Shown: positions 1 through 9,882 of the stretch, piece after piece
Layout: each line of letters starts with the position of its first letter
Numbering within the stretch: the stretch's first letter is position 1
Assembly: GCF_014645615.1 (NCBI RefSeq)
Contig: NZ_BMMB01000003.1
Span: 1 to 64,000, forward strand
Source: Paenibacillus hunanensis
Lineage (GTDB): Bacteria > Bacillota > Bacilli > Paenibacillales > Paenibacillaceae
Direction of reading: 5' to 3'
DNA: 64,000 bases
Made by a program: the position numbers and the translations under genes
The notes under the pieces: generated by a model
What the model was told of the DNA's origin: nothing
Seen by the model: the letters and a program-made list of their open reading frames with translations, nothing else
The model's database searches: none

Positions 1-104
1 CATGGGCTGTTTTTTATTTAATTCCAGTAGGTGTCGCACTTCATATTACAATCCGTCATAAGCATTCTATTCATAACGTTCTATTGTATAAGTCGCATTC
101 ATAC

Positions 105-599
105 TTAATGAGCCTGTCTCTGCCCCCGCAGCATTTCACGCATCTCCGGCCATTTGCGATACAGTAACACATTACGTGTACTGAACATAATCGCTACTCC
201 TACCCATACGATCCATATGACAGTAAGCTTTGATCCAGCAGGAGCGAATAGCGCATAGAAGATGAACGCAATTCCATAACGCACAGCAATTAGCAAAATC
301 CACGCAAACAACGTAATCTTATTGCCCTGCATATAGAGCTGATCCCCTGACCAATATATGCGTGTGTACTTGGCCTGAACGATACCTGCAAGAAGCGCAA
401 CGCCCGCTATGAATAGGAATTCAACGATTTGATATATTGGCAGGCTCGTTTGCGGTAGGTTTTGCGATGCGCCATACAGGGCTAGAACTGGCAGTAGGAA
501 CAACGACACTTTCTTGATTTTACGTGGACGTAGCTGGCGACTGATAACCCAGATCATAATAAGTGCAATAACGAACAGGTTCATATTGTGGTCAAACAT
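105..599 (-). CDS. CcdC-like (DUF1453-type) integral membrane protein
   Basis: This 164-residue protein is almost entirely hydrophobic, with about four or five membrane segments. The first begins at residue 4 (LFVIALIMIWVI) and is followed by a basic RPRKIKK loop, an arrangement like the CcdC/DUF1453 family of small membrane proteins. I chose the ATG at 599 because AAAGGAAG lies about 7 bases upstream; a start 45 bases further up has no clear ribosome site. It is transcribed alone, facing away from the sigma-factor genes. The family name rests on overall pattern and not on a catalytic motif, so the function is unknown. Confidence 0.6.
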   Translation of the reverse strand: MFDHNMNLFVIALIMIWVISRQLRPRKIKKVSLFLLPVLALYGASQNLPQTSLPIYQIVEFLFIAGVALLAGIVQAKYTRIYWSGDQLYMQGNKITLFAWILLIAVRYGIAFIFYALFAPAGSKLTVIWIVWVGVAIMFSTRNVLLYRKWPEMREMLRGQRQAH

Positions 600-782
600 A
601 GTGGCATCTTCCTTTTTTTTGTTATTTTTTATATGGTGTATCATGAATTGTCGATGTTGTAGCTTCTGTATTGATTATAGAAAATAGAAGGATGTCGTAC
701 CTCCACAACGGGATTGAAGTTGATCGTTGAAATATAGCTTTATTCGCAAAGCTTCTCCATCTGGAGGTGTAGAAGACATCGA

Positions 783-820
783 AAAAAGGAACAGCTCCGA
801 TCGGGCGGCTGTTCCTTTTT
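783..820. terminator. Bidirectional rho-independent terminator
   Basis: A 13-bp perfect stem, AAAAAGGAACAGC with GCTGTTCCTTTTT, closes a short GC-rich loop. The A-run and T-run at the two ends let it work on both strands. It lies downstream of the anti-sigma gene on the minus strand. Confidence 0.8.
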
Positions 821-898
821 ATTACGATGATTCAAAATGATGCGTTAAACCTTCGTTCCGATCATGACATCATACAATCGAATACGCTAGCACCAAGC

Positions 899-2479
899 TT
901 AATCCATTCTTTTCAGAGAAAGAGGCTCTCGATACGTTACCTTGTCCACCGAATAATGCAGCTCAGCACCTGCCTTTAATTTGCTCTTATCAAATTTGAT
1001 AAGAAGCTGTCCCTCGTGATCCGGATCGAGAAGGAGGTCAGAGGAATACGTTCCGTACTTTTGACCAGGAGCTCCATACCAGAAGGAAGAAGCTATGGCA
1101 TAGGTTTGATAAGCTTGTTCCGGCTTGATGTGTAAAATGTACTGCTCGGGTGTAGAGTCTACCGCCAGTAACGTTACTTTACCGGTTGTTCCCATATCCA
1201 GCTGTAGAGGAAGATTAGAATGTTGCCCGGAAGCAGTCTGGATTGGGCGTTGATTGCGGACAGGTTCTTCATTAAAATTCCATGGTGTGACAATCAGTTC
1301 AGCAGGCTGCCCAACAATCGGTTCAAACTCCAAAAAGGTATGTGGGTCTCGGCCTGAATGTGATGTCGTACGATACACATGATGGTTAGAATCGGTTAAC
1401 GTATACGTTAAACCCAGTGGATAGTACCCATGATTCCGATAGTATTGCTCATTCCACGTTTTCCATGGTGCTGAGTAGGAAGTCGTTAAGTCCATATACG
1501 TCGCTACCGGAGTAGCCTGGACGGTTGCTCCATGAAAACCAATGCCTTCCGGAGTTCGGACAGTATTAGTTAAGCTGTAATTCGGTAATGCATTTTGCTT
1601 GGCATGGATATGATAAATGAACGGTTTATCGGTCATCCCTTGCAGCGTAATGTTAATTTGCATATCTACTTGCTGTGGAAGTGCAGATGTAGGAACTTCC
1701 GATATTTGACCAAATTGGTCAGCAAGCTCCATATCCGATATCCCCATAAGTGGAGCAGCTTCAAGTTCACGCTGTAGCTTATAGATGGTAGTGCTGGCAT
1801 CCTGCATCTGATCTTTATTCACTTTATTACCTGTAGACGATACTTGCCGACTATTCACATAGATTTCAACCTGTTGTACAGGATGCTGCTTGGATGCCTG
1901 CTGCTGTAGCTCAATGTTTACTTTCTTCCCGTCATATAGAAGGGAGCGAAGTGTGAGCTGAATACCATCTTGCTCAACGCTAGGCTGCGGCGGTATTTCT
2001 TTTTCATCCGCTGTTTGCCATCCCCATTGCGAGGTGAGCTGATAGAACTGGCTAGCTCCAGGTAACTGCTTTAACGTACGAGCCATATCAGCTGAGTAAA
2101 ATCCAGAACTTATCACACTGCCAACGCCGATCACGATTACGGCGGCAGCGGTGATACTATAACGGATCATTCGCTGATGACGTCGATGAGTTGGATTGGC
2201 TGTCATGGTGCCTGGCGTTGTCGTCTCTGCTGGTGTTGCTACGGAGTCTGTAGCTGTTTTCTCTAATACTGTATATCCTTCGTTCGCTTGCTTTGGTCGA
2301 CGACGAGTAAGTTCGCTTCGAATGCGATCAGCCGGCTGGCCTTGCTCAATAGCATCATAGATGCTTTGAAGCTCCATTTGAATATCAGAAGGAACTTTCT
2401 GCTGGTCTTGTGTTACCGACTCACGTTCTCCAATCTGCTTTAATTTATATTCTAATTGATCTATATTATTTGTTCTCAT
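899..2479 (-). CDS. DUF4179-type transmembrane anti-sigma factor
   Basis: A 526-residue single-pass membrane protein with an N-terminal cytoplasmic segment of about 105 residues, one membrane helix at roughly residues 107-126 and a long extracytoplasmic domain. This matches the DUF4179 anti-sigma factors encoded next to ECF sigma factors in Paenibacillus. The cytoplasmic part would hold the sigma factor and the external domain would sense an envelope signal. The ATG at 2479 follows an AAGGAGGT ribosome site and overlaps the end of the sigma gene by 14 bases, so the two are translationally coupled. The signal sensed is unknown. Family assignment is from architecture and context. Confidence 0.75.
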   Translation of the reverse strand: MRTNNIDQLEYKLKQIGERESVTQDQQKVPSDIQMELQSIYDAIEQGQPADRIRSELTRRRPKQANEGYTVLEKTATDSVATPAETTTPGTMTANPTHRRHQRMIRYSITAAAVIVIGVGSVISSGFYSADMARTLKQLPGASQFYQLTSQWGWQTADEKEIPPQPSVEQDGIQLTLRSLLYDGKKVNIELQQQASKQHPVQQVEIYVNSRQVSSTGNKVNKDQMQDASTTIYKLQRELEAAPLMGISDMELADQFGQISEVPTSALPQQVDMQINITLQGMTDKPFIYHIHAKQNALPNYSLTNTVRTPEGIGFHGATVQATPVATYMDLTTSYSAPWKTWNEQYYRNHGYYPLGLTYTLTDSNHHVYRTTSHSGRDPHTFLEFEPIVGQPAELIVTPWNFNEEPVRNQRPIQTASGQHSNLPLQLDMGTTGKVTLLAVDSTPEQYILHIKPEQAYQTYAIASSFWYGAPGQKYGTYSSDLLLDPDHEGQLLIKFDKSKLKAGAELHYSVDKVTYREPLSLKRMD

Positions 2480-2999
2480 AGATGCGACCTCCTTCCTCGT
2501 TATCCTCAAGCCAGCGTGCTAATAGCTTTCTTGTTCGGTGTAGCCTAGTTTTGGCAGTGCCTTCGGATATGTTCATAATGTCTGCAACCTGCTTTAACGG
2601 AATGTCCTGAAAATAATGTAGGATAATGAGTTGGCGTTTATCTTCTTCCAATTGATCAACAAGTTGCCGTACATCAATAGCTTCATAGGTAGGGCTGGAG
2701 GTAGAGGATGAGCGAATCTCTGCAAATGGAATCACTCGTTTGCGTTTAAGCAAAATCCCATTACATTCATTAATTAAGATGCGAATCATCCATGTCTCAA
2801 AAAATGCCGCTTCTCGAAGTGTAGTAAGCGATTCATACGCTTTAATGATTGTCTCCTGCATTGCATCGATAATGTCATCCTTGTTTTTCACGATTGCAGA
2901 AGCGATTCGATACAGACGTGCTTCCATATGCTTCATTAATAGAAGAAACGACTGATGATCGCCACTCTGTGCCTGCTGTACTTTCTGCTGTATATCCAA
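2466..2999 (-). CDS. ECF-family RNA polymerase sigma factor
   Basis: A 177-residue ECF sigma factor. Region 2 is at about residues 27-58 (RIASAIVKNKDDIIDAMQE) and region 4 at about 113-160 (PLKQVADIMNISEGTAKTRL helix-turn-helix). It would direct RNA polymerase to an envelope-stress-type regulon under control of the overlapping anti-sigma gene. The open frame runs up to an ATG at 3098, but an ECF-like promoter (3057-3088) lies inside that stretch, so the ATG is upstream of the likely transcript start. I chose TTG 2999, which has AAGGTG about 9 bases upstream; a GTG twelve bases earlier is the alternative. The promoter suggests autoregulation. Confidence 0.85.
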   Translation of the reverse strand: MDIQQKVQQAQSGDHQSFLLLMKHMEARLYRIASAIVKNKDDIIDAMQETIIKAYESLTTLREAAFFETWMIRILINECNGILLKRKRVIPFAEIRSSSTSSPTYEAIDVRQLVDQLEEDKRQLIILHYFQDIPLKQVADIMNISEGTAKTRLHRTRKLLARWLEDNEEGGRIYENK

Positions 3000-3056
3000 T
3001 TGTTCCTTCACCTTCTTTGTGTCGTAGAGTGAGTGCTGTTTGTGTCCGATCGCTAT

Positions 3057-3088
3057 ATTAGATACACGAAGATAGAGAAAGGTTACAG
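3057..3088 (-). promoter_or_regulatory. ECF-type promoter upstream of the sigma operon
   Basis: On the minus strand the sequence reads CTGTAACCTTTCT, 11 bases, then TATCTAAT. The -35 TGTAAC is typical of ECF sigma factors. The same two blocks with identical spacing occur again at 4265-4296. Its position 60-90 bases before the sigma start suggests that the sigma factor transcribes its own operon. Confidence 0.6.
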
Positions 3089-3111
3089 CGAATAGCAAAT
3101 TTTGTTATGTA

Positions 3112-4112
<1,001 letters not shown>

Positions 4113-4128
4113 AGACAAGATGAAAGAG

Positions 4129-4194
4129 AAGCCCAGATAAGTGAGAACGGGGAGATTTTAATTACGATTTGCCCGCTCTCACTTATCTGGGCTT
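4129..4194. repeat. 18-bp perfect inverted repeat after the GH1 remnant
   Basis: The left arm, 4129-4146 (AAGCCCAGATAAGTGAGA), pairs perfectly with the right arm, 4177-4194, and CGGG/CCCG extends it inside. There is no T-run, so it is not a standard terminator by itself. A normal terminator follows 15 bases later. It may be a second terminator-like structure or the trace of a lost mobile element. Confidence 0.6.
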
Positions 4195-4209
4195 GATACA
4201 GTGTTGGAT

Positions 4210-4237
4210 AAAAAGCTGCTGAAATAGCGGCTTTTTT
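4210..4237. terminator. Rho-independent terminator
   Basis: AAAAAGCTGCT pairs with AGCGGCTTTTTT (one G-T pair) around a 5-base loop. The A and T runs at both ends allow termination on either strand. It ends the GH1 remnant and would also stop anything started from the minus-strand promoter at 4265-4296. Confidence 0.75.
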
Positions 4238-4264
4238 CATGCAATTATCGTTGATTACAATATA

Positions 4265-4296
4265 ATTAGATAGCTAGAGTAGAAGAAAGGTTACAG
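4265..4296 (-). promoter_or_regulatory. Second ECF-type promoter, no gene downstream
   Basis: The minus strand carries CTGTAACCTTTCT, 11 bases, TATCTAAT: the same blocks and spacing as the promoter of the sigma operon at 3057-3088, with unrelated sequence between and around them. It points away from the response regulator, toward a terminator at 4237-4210, so a transcript would be only about 50 bases unless it reads through. It may be the orphaned promoter of a lost gene or may make a short RNA. Confidence 0.45.
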
Positions 4297-4369
4297 TGCT
4301 GTATAAATTTCATGCTACATATCTTTTAATATAGATGTACAAACATGATACATGAAACGAGGATAGGGA

Positions 4370-5068
4370 ATGAATAAAGCTAAAATACTGATTATTGAGG
4401 ATGATGCTCCTATTGCGGATCTTCTCTCTTATGGACTATCTATGGAGGGGTTCCAGACACGGATCGCATCCAGTGGGGCTGCTGGGATGAGTGAAGTGCA
4501 GACTTTTCAGCCTGATCTATTATTACTGGATTGGATGCTGCCGGACGGAAGTGGTCTGGATATTTGCAAAAAAGTAACCGCTCATTACAATATTCCAATT
4601 ATGATGATTACCGCCAAATCCGATATTACAGATAAAATTCTCGGTCTTGAATTTGGAGCTGATGATTATATTACAAAGCCATTTGATCTGCGTGAGGTAA
4701 TCGCTCGCATTCGAACCATTTTGCGCCGGATCGACCAAGCGACCAAGCTGAATATTGAGCAGATGAATGAAGAGGTTATTCAGTACCGCCACCTAAAAAT
4801 CACAGAAGCCGAACGTCTTGTTACCAGTGATGATCAGCCGGTTGAATTAACGCCTAAAGAATATGATCTACTACTTATGCTGATCAAAAATCAGGGTAAA
4901 ACCTTCACACGTTCAGAGCTGCTTGATCTCGTATGGGGTTATCATTTTGCAGGAGATACACGCACAGTTGACACCCATATTCAGCGGCTCCGCAAAAAGC
5001 TGGATGCGAATGAATGCATAGCGACTGTATTTGGCATCGGCTATAAGTTCCAGAAGACAGGTGGATAA
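4370..5068 (+). CDS. OmpR/PhoB-family response regulator
   Basis: A 232-residue two-domain regulator. The receiver domain has the acidic pair D11/D12, phosphoacceptor D54 (LLLDWMLPDG), T81 and K103 (YITKPF). The C-terminal winged helix (LTPKEYDLLLMLIKNQGKTFTRSELLDLVWG, split here as LTPKEYDLLLMLIKN and FTRSELLDLVWG; then RTVDTHIQRLRKKL) is of the OmpR DNA-binding type. Its stop codon shares a base with the kinase start (TAATG), so it forms an operon with the kinase and the lipoprotein after it. The target genes cannot be read from the window. Confidence 0.93.
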   Translation: MNKAKILIIEDDAPIADLLSYGLSMEGFQTRIASSGAAGMSEVQTFQPDLLLLDWMLPDGSGLDICKKVTAHYNIPIMMITAKSDITDKILGLEFGADDYITKPFDLREVIARIRTILRRIDQATKLNIEQMNEEVIQYRHLKITEAERLVTSDDQPVELTPKEYDLLLMLIKNQGKTFTRSELLDLVWGYHFAGDTRTVDTHIQRLRKKLDANECIATVFGIGYKFQKTGG

Positions 5069-6537
5069 TGATGATACGCAAAATCAGTATCAAATTTCTC
5101 ATCGGCTTCTTTTTAATTTTCTCGCTCTCCTTCGTCGTGCTTGATCAGACGGTGAAGGAGTTTATTCGCAGCAGTAACCAGAGCCTGGTTACCGATGAAT
5201 TGGAAGGATTGAAAAACAATAGTAACGGCTATGTATATCAAGCTTTTTTGATCAATCATTATAGCAATAACCAGCTGTATTTTGGAGAGATCGCGAAGGA
5301 GATTGCCGTTGACTTGAATCGTATGACAGATAGTCGTGTAGGTATTTATAGTCTGACAGGTAAGCTTTTATATACGCCAGACCGATCAGCATTCCCATCT
5401 GATATGCAAAGTGATCTTCAGCAAGCCGTTGCTGGTAATACTGCTTATAGCATCACCTACAATGGTAAAAGCACAACGGTGCTATTCTCTTATCCTGTTA
5501 TTATCGATGGAGCAAAAGTTGGTATTTTGCGCTTTCATAAAGATTTCAGCTCGCTTTACCAGCAGACCGGACAGATCCTTCAAATTACGCTGTACATTGC
5601 ACTGGCGATTTTCGTGGCAGCCTTTTTATTTTCGTACATTTTATCCCGGCACATTACCATTCCACTCGTTCAACTGACAAAAGCATCTACTGAAGTGAAG
5701 AAAGGGAATCTTGGAATCCGTCTACATTTCAAGCGCAAAGATGAGATTGGTCGTTTGGCAGAAAATTTTAACGATATGATCGGGAAGATTAGTCATCAGA
5801 TCGAGATTATCGAAAAAGATCGAGATCATTTGAAGCAGCTGCATGAGCAGGAAAAGCGATTTTTTGATAACATTACCCATGAATTAAAAACGCCTTTAAC
5901 CTCTATTCTAGGCTATGCCGAGATCATTCGCCAAAACGGAGAAAAAGACCCCATATTTTTCACTAAAGGAATGAATCATATCATCGAAGAAAGTCGGCGG
6001 CTCCATAGCATGGTGTTGAAATTGCTGGAAGTGTCACGCAATAATCATATGACTCACGAACGGCGAATCGTAGACGCAGGAATAATTCTGCGGGATGTAT
6101 GCGAATCGATGACGATTCGAGCAAATCGATATCATAAGCGTATTCAATATGATGTGATTGATGAGCTTTTGTTACTAGGTGACCGTGATGGGGTAAGGCA
6201 GTTATTTATTAATCTGATCGATAATGCAATTAAACATAGCTTGCCAGGCTCTATTGTCTCAGTAAAAGGAAAGCGAGTGGAGGATCGAATCGAGTTTGTA
6301 TTCAGCAATCCAAGTGATCCGCTGGATAGTGAGTATATATCGCGTTTATTTCAACCGTTCTATTTTGTTCATTCTGTCGATATCGAGGAAGGAAGTGTAG
6401 GACTCGGTTTGAGTATAGTAAAGTCCATTATAAAGCAAATGGATGGAGCGATTCATATTACTAATGAGCACAACTTTACCATTGTTACGGTGCAGTTGAT
6501 TGCCTTATCGGAAGTGGAAATGGAGACTTCATCATGA
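5068..6537 (+). CDS. Membrane sensor histidine kinase
   Basis: A 489-residue kinase that is the partner of the preceding regulator. It has a first membrane helix at about residues 8-24, an extracytoplasmic sensor of about 145 residues, a second helix at 172-192, a HAMP linker at about 193-245, the phosphoacceptor H271 in FFDNITHELKTPLTS, and a HATPase domain with N box (LFINLIDNAIKHS) and G box (VGLGLSIVKSI). The sensor contains a PAS/Cache-like stretch (RVGIYSLTGKLLYTP). It overlaps the regulator by one base and the lipoprotein by four (ATGA). Confidence 0.93.
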   Translation: MMIRKISIKFLIGFFLIFSLSFVVLDQTVKEFIRSSNQSLVTDELEGLKNNSNGYVYQAFLINHYSNNQLYFGEIAKEIAVDLNRMTDSRVGIYSLTGKLLYTPDRSAFPSDMQSDLQQAVAGNTAYSITYNGKSTTVLFSYPVIIDGAKVGILRFHKDFSSLYQQTGQILQITLYIALAIFVAAFLFSYILSRHITIPLVQLTKASTEVKKGNLGIRLHFKRKDEIGRLAENFNDMIGKISHQIEIIEKDRDHLKQLHEQEKRFFDNITHELKTPLTSILGYAEIIRQNGEKDPIFFTKGMNHIIEESRRLHSMVLKLLEVSRNNHMTHERRIVDAGIILRDVCESMTIRANRYHKRIQYDVIDELLLLGDRDGVRQLFINLIDNAIKHSLPGSIVSVKGKRVEDRIEFVFSNPSDPLDSEYISRLFQPFYFVHSVDIEEGSVGLGLSIVKSIIKQMDGAIHITNEHNFTIVTVQLIALSEVEMETSS

Positions 6538-7670
6538 GTTACAAATATATATTTACCGTATTGCTGATCATGCTGTTGTTATCAGCTTGTAGTAGAGAGC
6601 CTGTGACGGATACGATCATCATACCGGATACCAACCAGACTCCTCTTGAAAATTCAAGTTCAAAGCCTGTTCAGGTCAAAACCATCTACCGTGTACCTGA
6701 TTACTTCTCGAATATTGGACGTATACTGGGCTGGTCGGCTCAGAATGCGATCATCGCTAGCTTTAATTCGAGTGAAAAAGTCCGTTTGGAGCAACTACCT
6801 TATCCGTTTGAGAATGCTAAAGCGGTAGATTCGATTGATCGTGTCAGCTACGATTCGGTTGTATCACCAGATGGGAAATACATGTGTGAAATATCCTTTT
6901 TACCTGATGGGACGATCGTGCAGCTGCTATCTATACAGGATGGCAAAAAAACATTGATGTCAAAATGGAGCGATTCTACAGCGTATATTCAAAATGTATC
7001 GTGGTCGGCCAATAGCCAATACATTAGCTATCTTGTTAATCGTTCTTCTGATCGCGAGCAAAAAGGCTTGAATAGTACGGTGCATATTTACAATATATCT
7101 ACACAAAAGGACAACAGCTATCAATTGAGCGGATTCCAACAAAAGGATACTTTAATTCGCGCAGATGTTGCGAATAATGGTACAAGTGTGCTACTGCAAT
7201 CCTATCAGACGCAACATGAGCAGAAAAAAGTGGTAACGATGACTGAGGTATCTGGCAACACACTCGATATACAGTATGAGCGCGAGATCAGCGGTGATCA
7301 TGTCAGCTGGATCAATAATGACCAGTTCGTCTTTCCCGGTTCGGATGGCTCGTTGTATGAGTATGATCGGCGAAATGGAGAGTTGTCTGTTATTTTAGAT
7401 CATGTACTTAGCTTCGCATTTTCAAACGATTGTAAAAATATCGCGTATACCTCACTGCAAGACCCTAATATTATCTATGTCGGCAAAATTCAGGGTCGAA
7501 ATATATTACATCAAGAGGCGGTGTATCGAGGTATCTCAGCATCTGCTTTGTATTGGAGTCCTAATGGCAAAAGGTTGCTTATCCAGGGTGCTAAACCGTG
7601 GGATACTGCGCAAAGCTCTTCGGCTAGCAATTACAGTGAAGAGGCGCTTATTGTTGAGTTGGAATCGTAA
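6534..7670 (+). CDS. Beta-propeller lipoprotein of a two-component operon
   Basis: A 378-residue lipoprotein with a signal peptide and lipobox LLSAC (Cys at about residue 19). The remainder contains TolB/WD40-like propeller strands (VSPDGKYMCEI, VSWSANSQYISYL, LYWSPNGKRLLIQG), pointing to an extracellular beta-propeller tethered to the membrane. The four-base overlap with the kinase gene and the shared operon suggest an accessory sensor or an effector of this system. No enzyme motif was seen. The exact ligand is unknown. Confidence 0.75.
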   Translation: MSYKYIFTVLLIMLLLSACSREPVTDTIIIPDTNQTPLENSSSKPVQVKTIYRVPDYFSNIGRILGWSAQNAIIASFNSSEKVRLEQLPYPFENAKAVDSIDRVSYDSVVSPDGKYMCEISFLPDGTIVQLLSIQDGKKTLMSKWSDSTAYIQNVSWSANSQYISYLVNRSSDREQKGLNSTVHIYNISTQKDNSYQLSGFQQKDTLIRADVANNGTSVLLQSYQTQHEQKKVVTMTEVSGNTLDIQYEREISGDHVSWINNDQFVFPGSDGSLYEYDRRNGELSVILDHVLSFAFSNDCKNIAYTSLQDPNIIYVGKIQGRNILHQEAVYRGISASALYWSPNGKRLLIQGAKPWDTAQSSSASNYSEEALIVELES

Positions 7671-7811
7671 GCGTTTTGAGGTATATAGAACAGCTCCACA
7701 CTGATATATACATGATCAACTTTGTTATGCCGCTTCCTGTTATAGTATCTGTAATCTGTATATCTATAGCTAGTAAATAGTCGCTACTATAGACAAATAA
7801 ACCAGACAAAC

Positions 7812-7850
7812 AAACCGCATTCTGGCGCGTGATGCCGAATGCGGTTTATT
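7812..7850. terminator. Terminator of the first two-component operon
   Basis: AAACCGCATTC (7812-7822) pairs with GAATGCGGTTT (7837-7847), an 11-bp perfect stem, with a further GGC/GCC pairing in the loop. It lies 140 bases after the lipoprotein stop. The T-run is short. Confidence 0.65.
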
Positions 7851-7965
7851 GTAATTTCGCTCCGTTGTGACAACTTGTTTACAAGTTCATCAAACTTTAG
7901 CGACAACTGGACGTCATAATGAGAAATATAGAAATCATATTACACATAGAAGAGGAACGATACGA

Positions 7966-8706
7966 ATGGATAAGAAGAATGTATGGGCAGCAAAGCTATT
8001 ATGGGTGATTGTAGCGTTTATCATTTCAGGAGCGGTAATATGGCTGTTCGGAACAATGCTACAAAAGGAACGACAGCAAGCAATGGGTGATACTTCGATC
8101 GTGTATAATGCCGATGCTGCGCGTATGGACTCACCACCACCATCGGATTCATCGCCTGAGGTGGAGAAAGAGCCTTCCGCGAACGCTTCTCAGGAAAGTT
8201 CAATTGCTGATGAGGAAAGCTCGAATGTAGCGGTCGATGGGACAGGAGTTACTATGATCGGTGATTCGGTAACGGTTGGTATTGCGCCTTATTTGCAAGA
8301 GAAGTTGCCTCGTATGACAATTGATGGTAAGGTAGATCGCCAGATGTCGCAGGCGAACGAAGAAATTAGCACACTTGCCGCTGGAGGCAATCTGGGGGAT
8401 CGAGTTATTATTGAGCTAGGTACGAATGGGCCTTTCAGTTCGGAGCAGCTGCGAAGCGTGTTGCAATCTTTATCTCGCTCCAAGCAGGTATTACTTGTCA
8501 CTGTTCGCGCTCCTGAGCCATGGGTGGATTCGGTCAATACAACGATAACTGAGATCGGCAGGAAATTCCCTAATGTGCAAATTGTAGACTGGTATGGAGC
8601 GAGTGCAGGCAAGGATCAATATTTTTATAATGATGGTGTGCATCTGAAGCCTTCTGGCAGCCGATATTTCACTTCGCTTCTGGTGGCGGCATTGGCAAAA
8701 TCGTAG
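7966..8706 (+). CDS. Membrane-anchored SGNH hydrolase, OatA C-terminal-like
   Basis: A 246-residue protein with one N-terminal membrane helix (residues 7-30), a Ser/Pro/Glu-rich linker and an SGNH domain. The catalytic blocks are visible: GDSVTVG (nucleophile Ser), LGTNGPF (Asn) and NDGVHLKPSG (Asp-His). The surrounding sequence (VTVRAPEPW, VDWYGASAGKDQYF) matches the extracellular SGNH domain of peptidoglycan O-acetyltransferase OatA, but the membrane acyltransferase domain is absent. It may be a peptidoglycan or glycan O-acetylesterase or transferase partner on the outer face of the membrane. ATG 7966 has AGAGGAA upstream; a longer frame begins at 7867 without a good site. Confidence 0.75.
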   Translation: MDKKNVWAAKLLWVIVAFIISGAVIWLFGTMLQKERQQAMGDTSIVYNADAARMDSPPPSDSSPEVEKEPSANASQESSIADEESSNVAVDGTGVTMIGDSVTVGIAPYLQEKLPRMTIDGKVDRQMSQANEEISTLAAGGNLGDRVIIELGTNGPFSSEQLRSVLQSLSRSKQVLLVTVRAPEPWVDSVNTTITEIGRKFPNVQIVDWYGASAGKDQYFYNDGVHLKPSGSRYFTSLLVAALAKS

Positions 8707-8747
8707 ATTATCATATGCTAACGTTGTAGGATAGGGAGCAGGTAGAA

Positions 8748-8901
8748 ATGAAAAAAATCCAGGGGTATAAAGAAAGCTATAAAGATATACTGGATCATCG
8801 GAGTGTTGGCTACACTCATTTCAGGCCTGATCATATGGTGCTTGCAGTTTCTATTTGATGGAATTGAAGCGATGGCTCGAATAATTTGTAATGGTATATA
8901 G
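8748..8901 (+). pseudogene. Frameshifted small single-pass membrane peptide
   Basis: An ATG at 8748 with a GGGAGCAGG-type ribosome site is followed by seven A residues. As written the frame ends early. With six A residues it would encode about 50 residues with a clean membrane helix (IYWIIGVLATLISGLIIW) ending at the TAG at 8899. That helix resembles the anchor of the SGNH protein just upstream. This is either a recently broken short gene or one whose frame is set by slippage on the A-run. No family was recognised. Confidence 0.35.
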
Positions 8902-9156
8902 ATCTGGATGAGGACTCGCTGATTGTATCCCGAGATTGAGACCGGTCGCGGAGTAAATACCGGCTTTAGCTAGAGTGGTGACTAAACGCTACAACCTACT
9001 TGTGTTAGTGGGGAAATGATGATTATTTCTAGGACTTGCTATGTGGTGTTGTATATCTTATATGGTGAATAAATATATTTTAGAGCTGTTCTGCAATGAT
9101 ACTGCTAGTATATTAATAAGCTAAAAAACATATACAATCAAAGGAAATAAACGATG

Positions 9157-9193
9157 AAAAAACAGCGTATAATATAAATTATACGCTGTTTTT
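9157..9193. terminator. Long AT-rich terminator-like hairpin
   Basis: AAAAAACAGCGTATAAT pairs with ATTATACGCTGTTTTT, a stem of about 16 bp with A and T runs on the two sides. No gene directly precedes it, apart from the small broken frame ending at 8901. Confidence 0.6.
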
Positions 9194-9692
9194 GTTTCAA
9201 AAGCCGATTATAGTCCCTAATATGCACTTTCCCAGCCCCTTTTTCATAAAAATCCACTACTTTTATGAGAAGAGCTAAGTCACCCCAATCTAACTAATCC
9301 AAGCTATCTGTCGATATAACTAACTTCATTACCCTGATTCGTTACAAAGTAGATCGTTGCAAAAGTAGAAGAAGACATACAAAGTTATCAGATGTTCTTA
9401 CGCAAAACTCTTTCATTAAAACAATCTCTCTAATCGTTTTATGATATTGCTATATTCCAGAAAATATAAACCAGGTACTTCTAGTTCTGTTCTTTATATC
9501 TCTTTTCTCAAATAGAAGACTTCCGAATGGAGAAGACTTATTTTTTTGTTTCCAATTCAATTACAATACTTAAAACTACTCCGATATATACAAAAAAGAC
9601 TTTGAATCCATTAATTCTTATGAAAATACATCTAACAACTAATATACAATCGCTAATGTATATACATTTATAATTATACGCTGTTTTTGTTT
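9177..9692. repeat. 21-bp exact direct repeat pair 474 bases apart
   Basis: The right arm of the hairpin (9177-9197, beginning AATTATACGCTG and ending TTTTTGTTT) recurs exactly at 9672-9692. The left arm does not recur. The pair brackets 474 AT-rich bases without a gene, which could mark an insertion or a partial duplication. Confidence 0.6.
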
Positions 9693-9882
9693 TAAGTGAT
9701 TTATTATTAATTTAACGACCACTTTCCCATTCAATACTTCCCTCTCAGAACCTATTTCCCCTTTCGATATACACAATTTTTTCCAAACGAAAATACTCTC
9801 AAAACTACACTTCAAGTACACCTGATCTACACATCCTGATTTTATACTATGTACATACCAACAACACAGGAGGTCATCACTC

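Larger units (their letters stand above)
8902..9882. other. AT-rich intergenic region without a recognisable gene
   Basis: About 980 bases with no convincing gene on either strand. It holds a bidirectional hairpin at 9157-9193, and a 21-base direct repeat of the right half of that hairpin at 9672-9692. The far end carries the ribosome site for the gene at 9883. A 99-codon minus-strand frame (9639-9938) has no ribosome site and low-complexity composition, and is not called. Confidence 0.5.
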
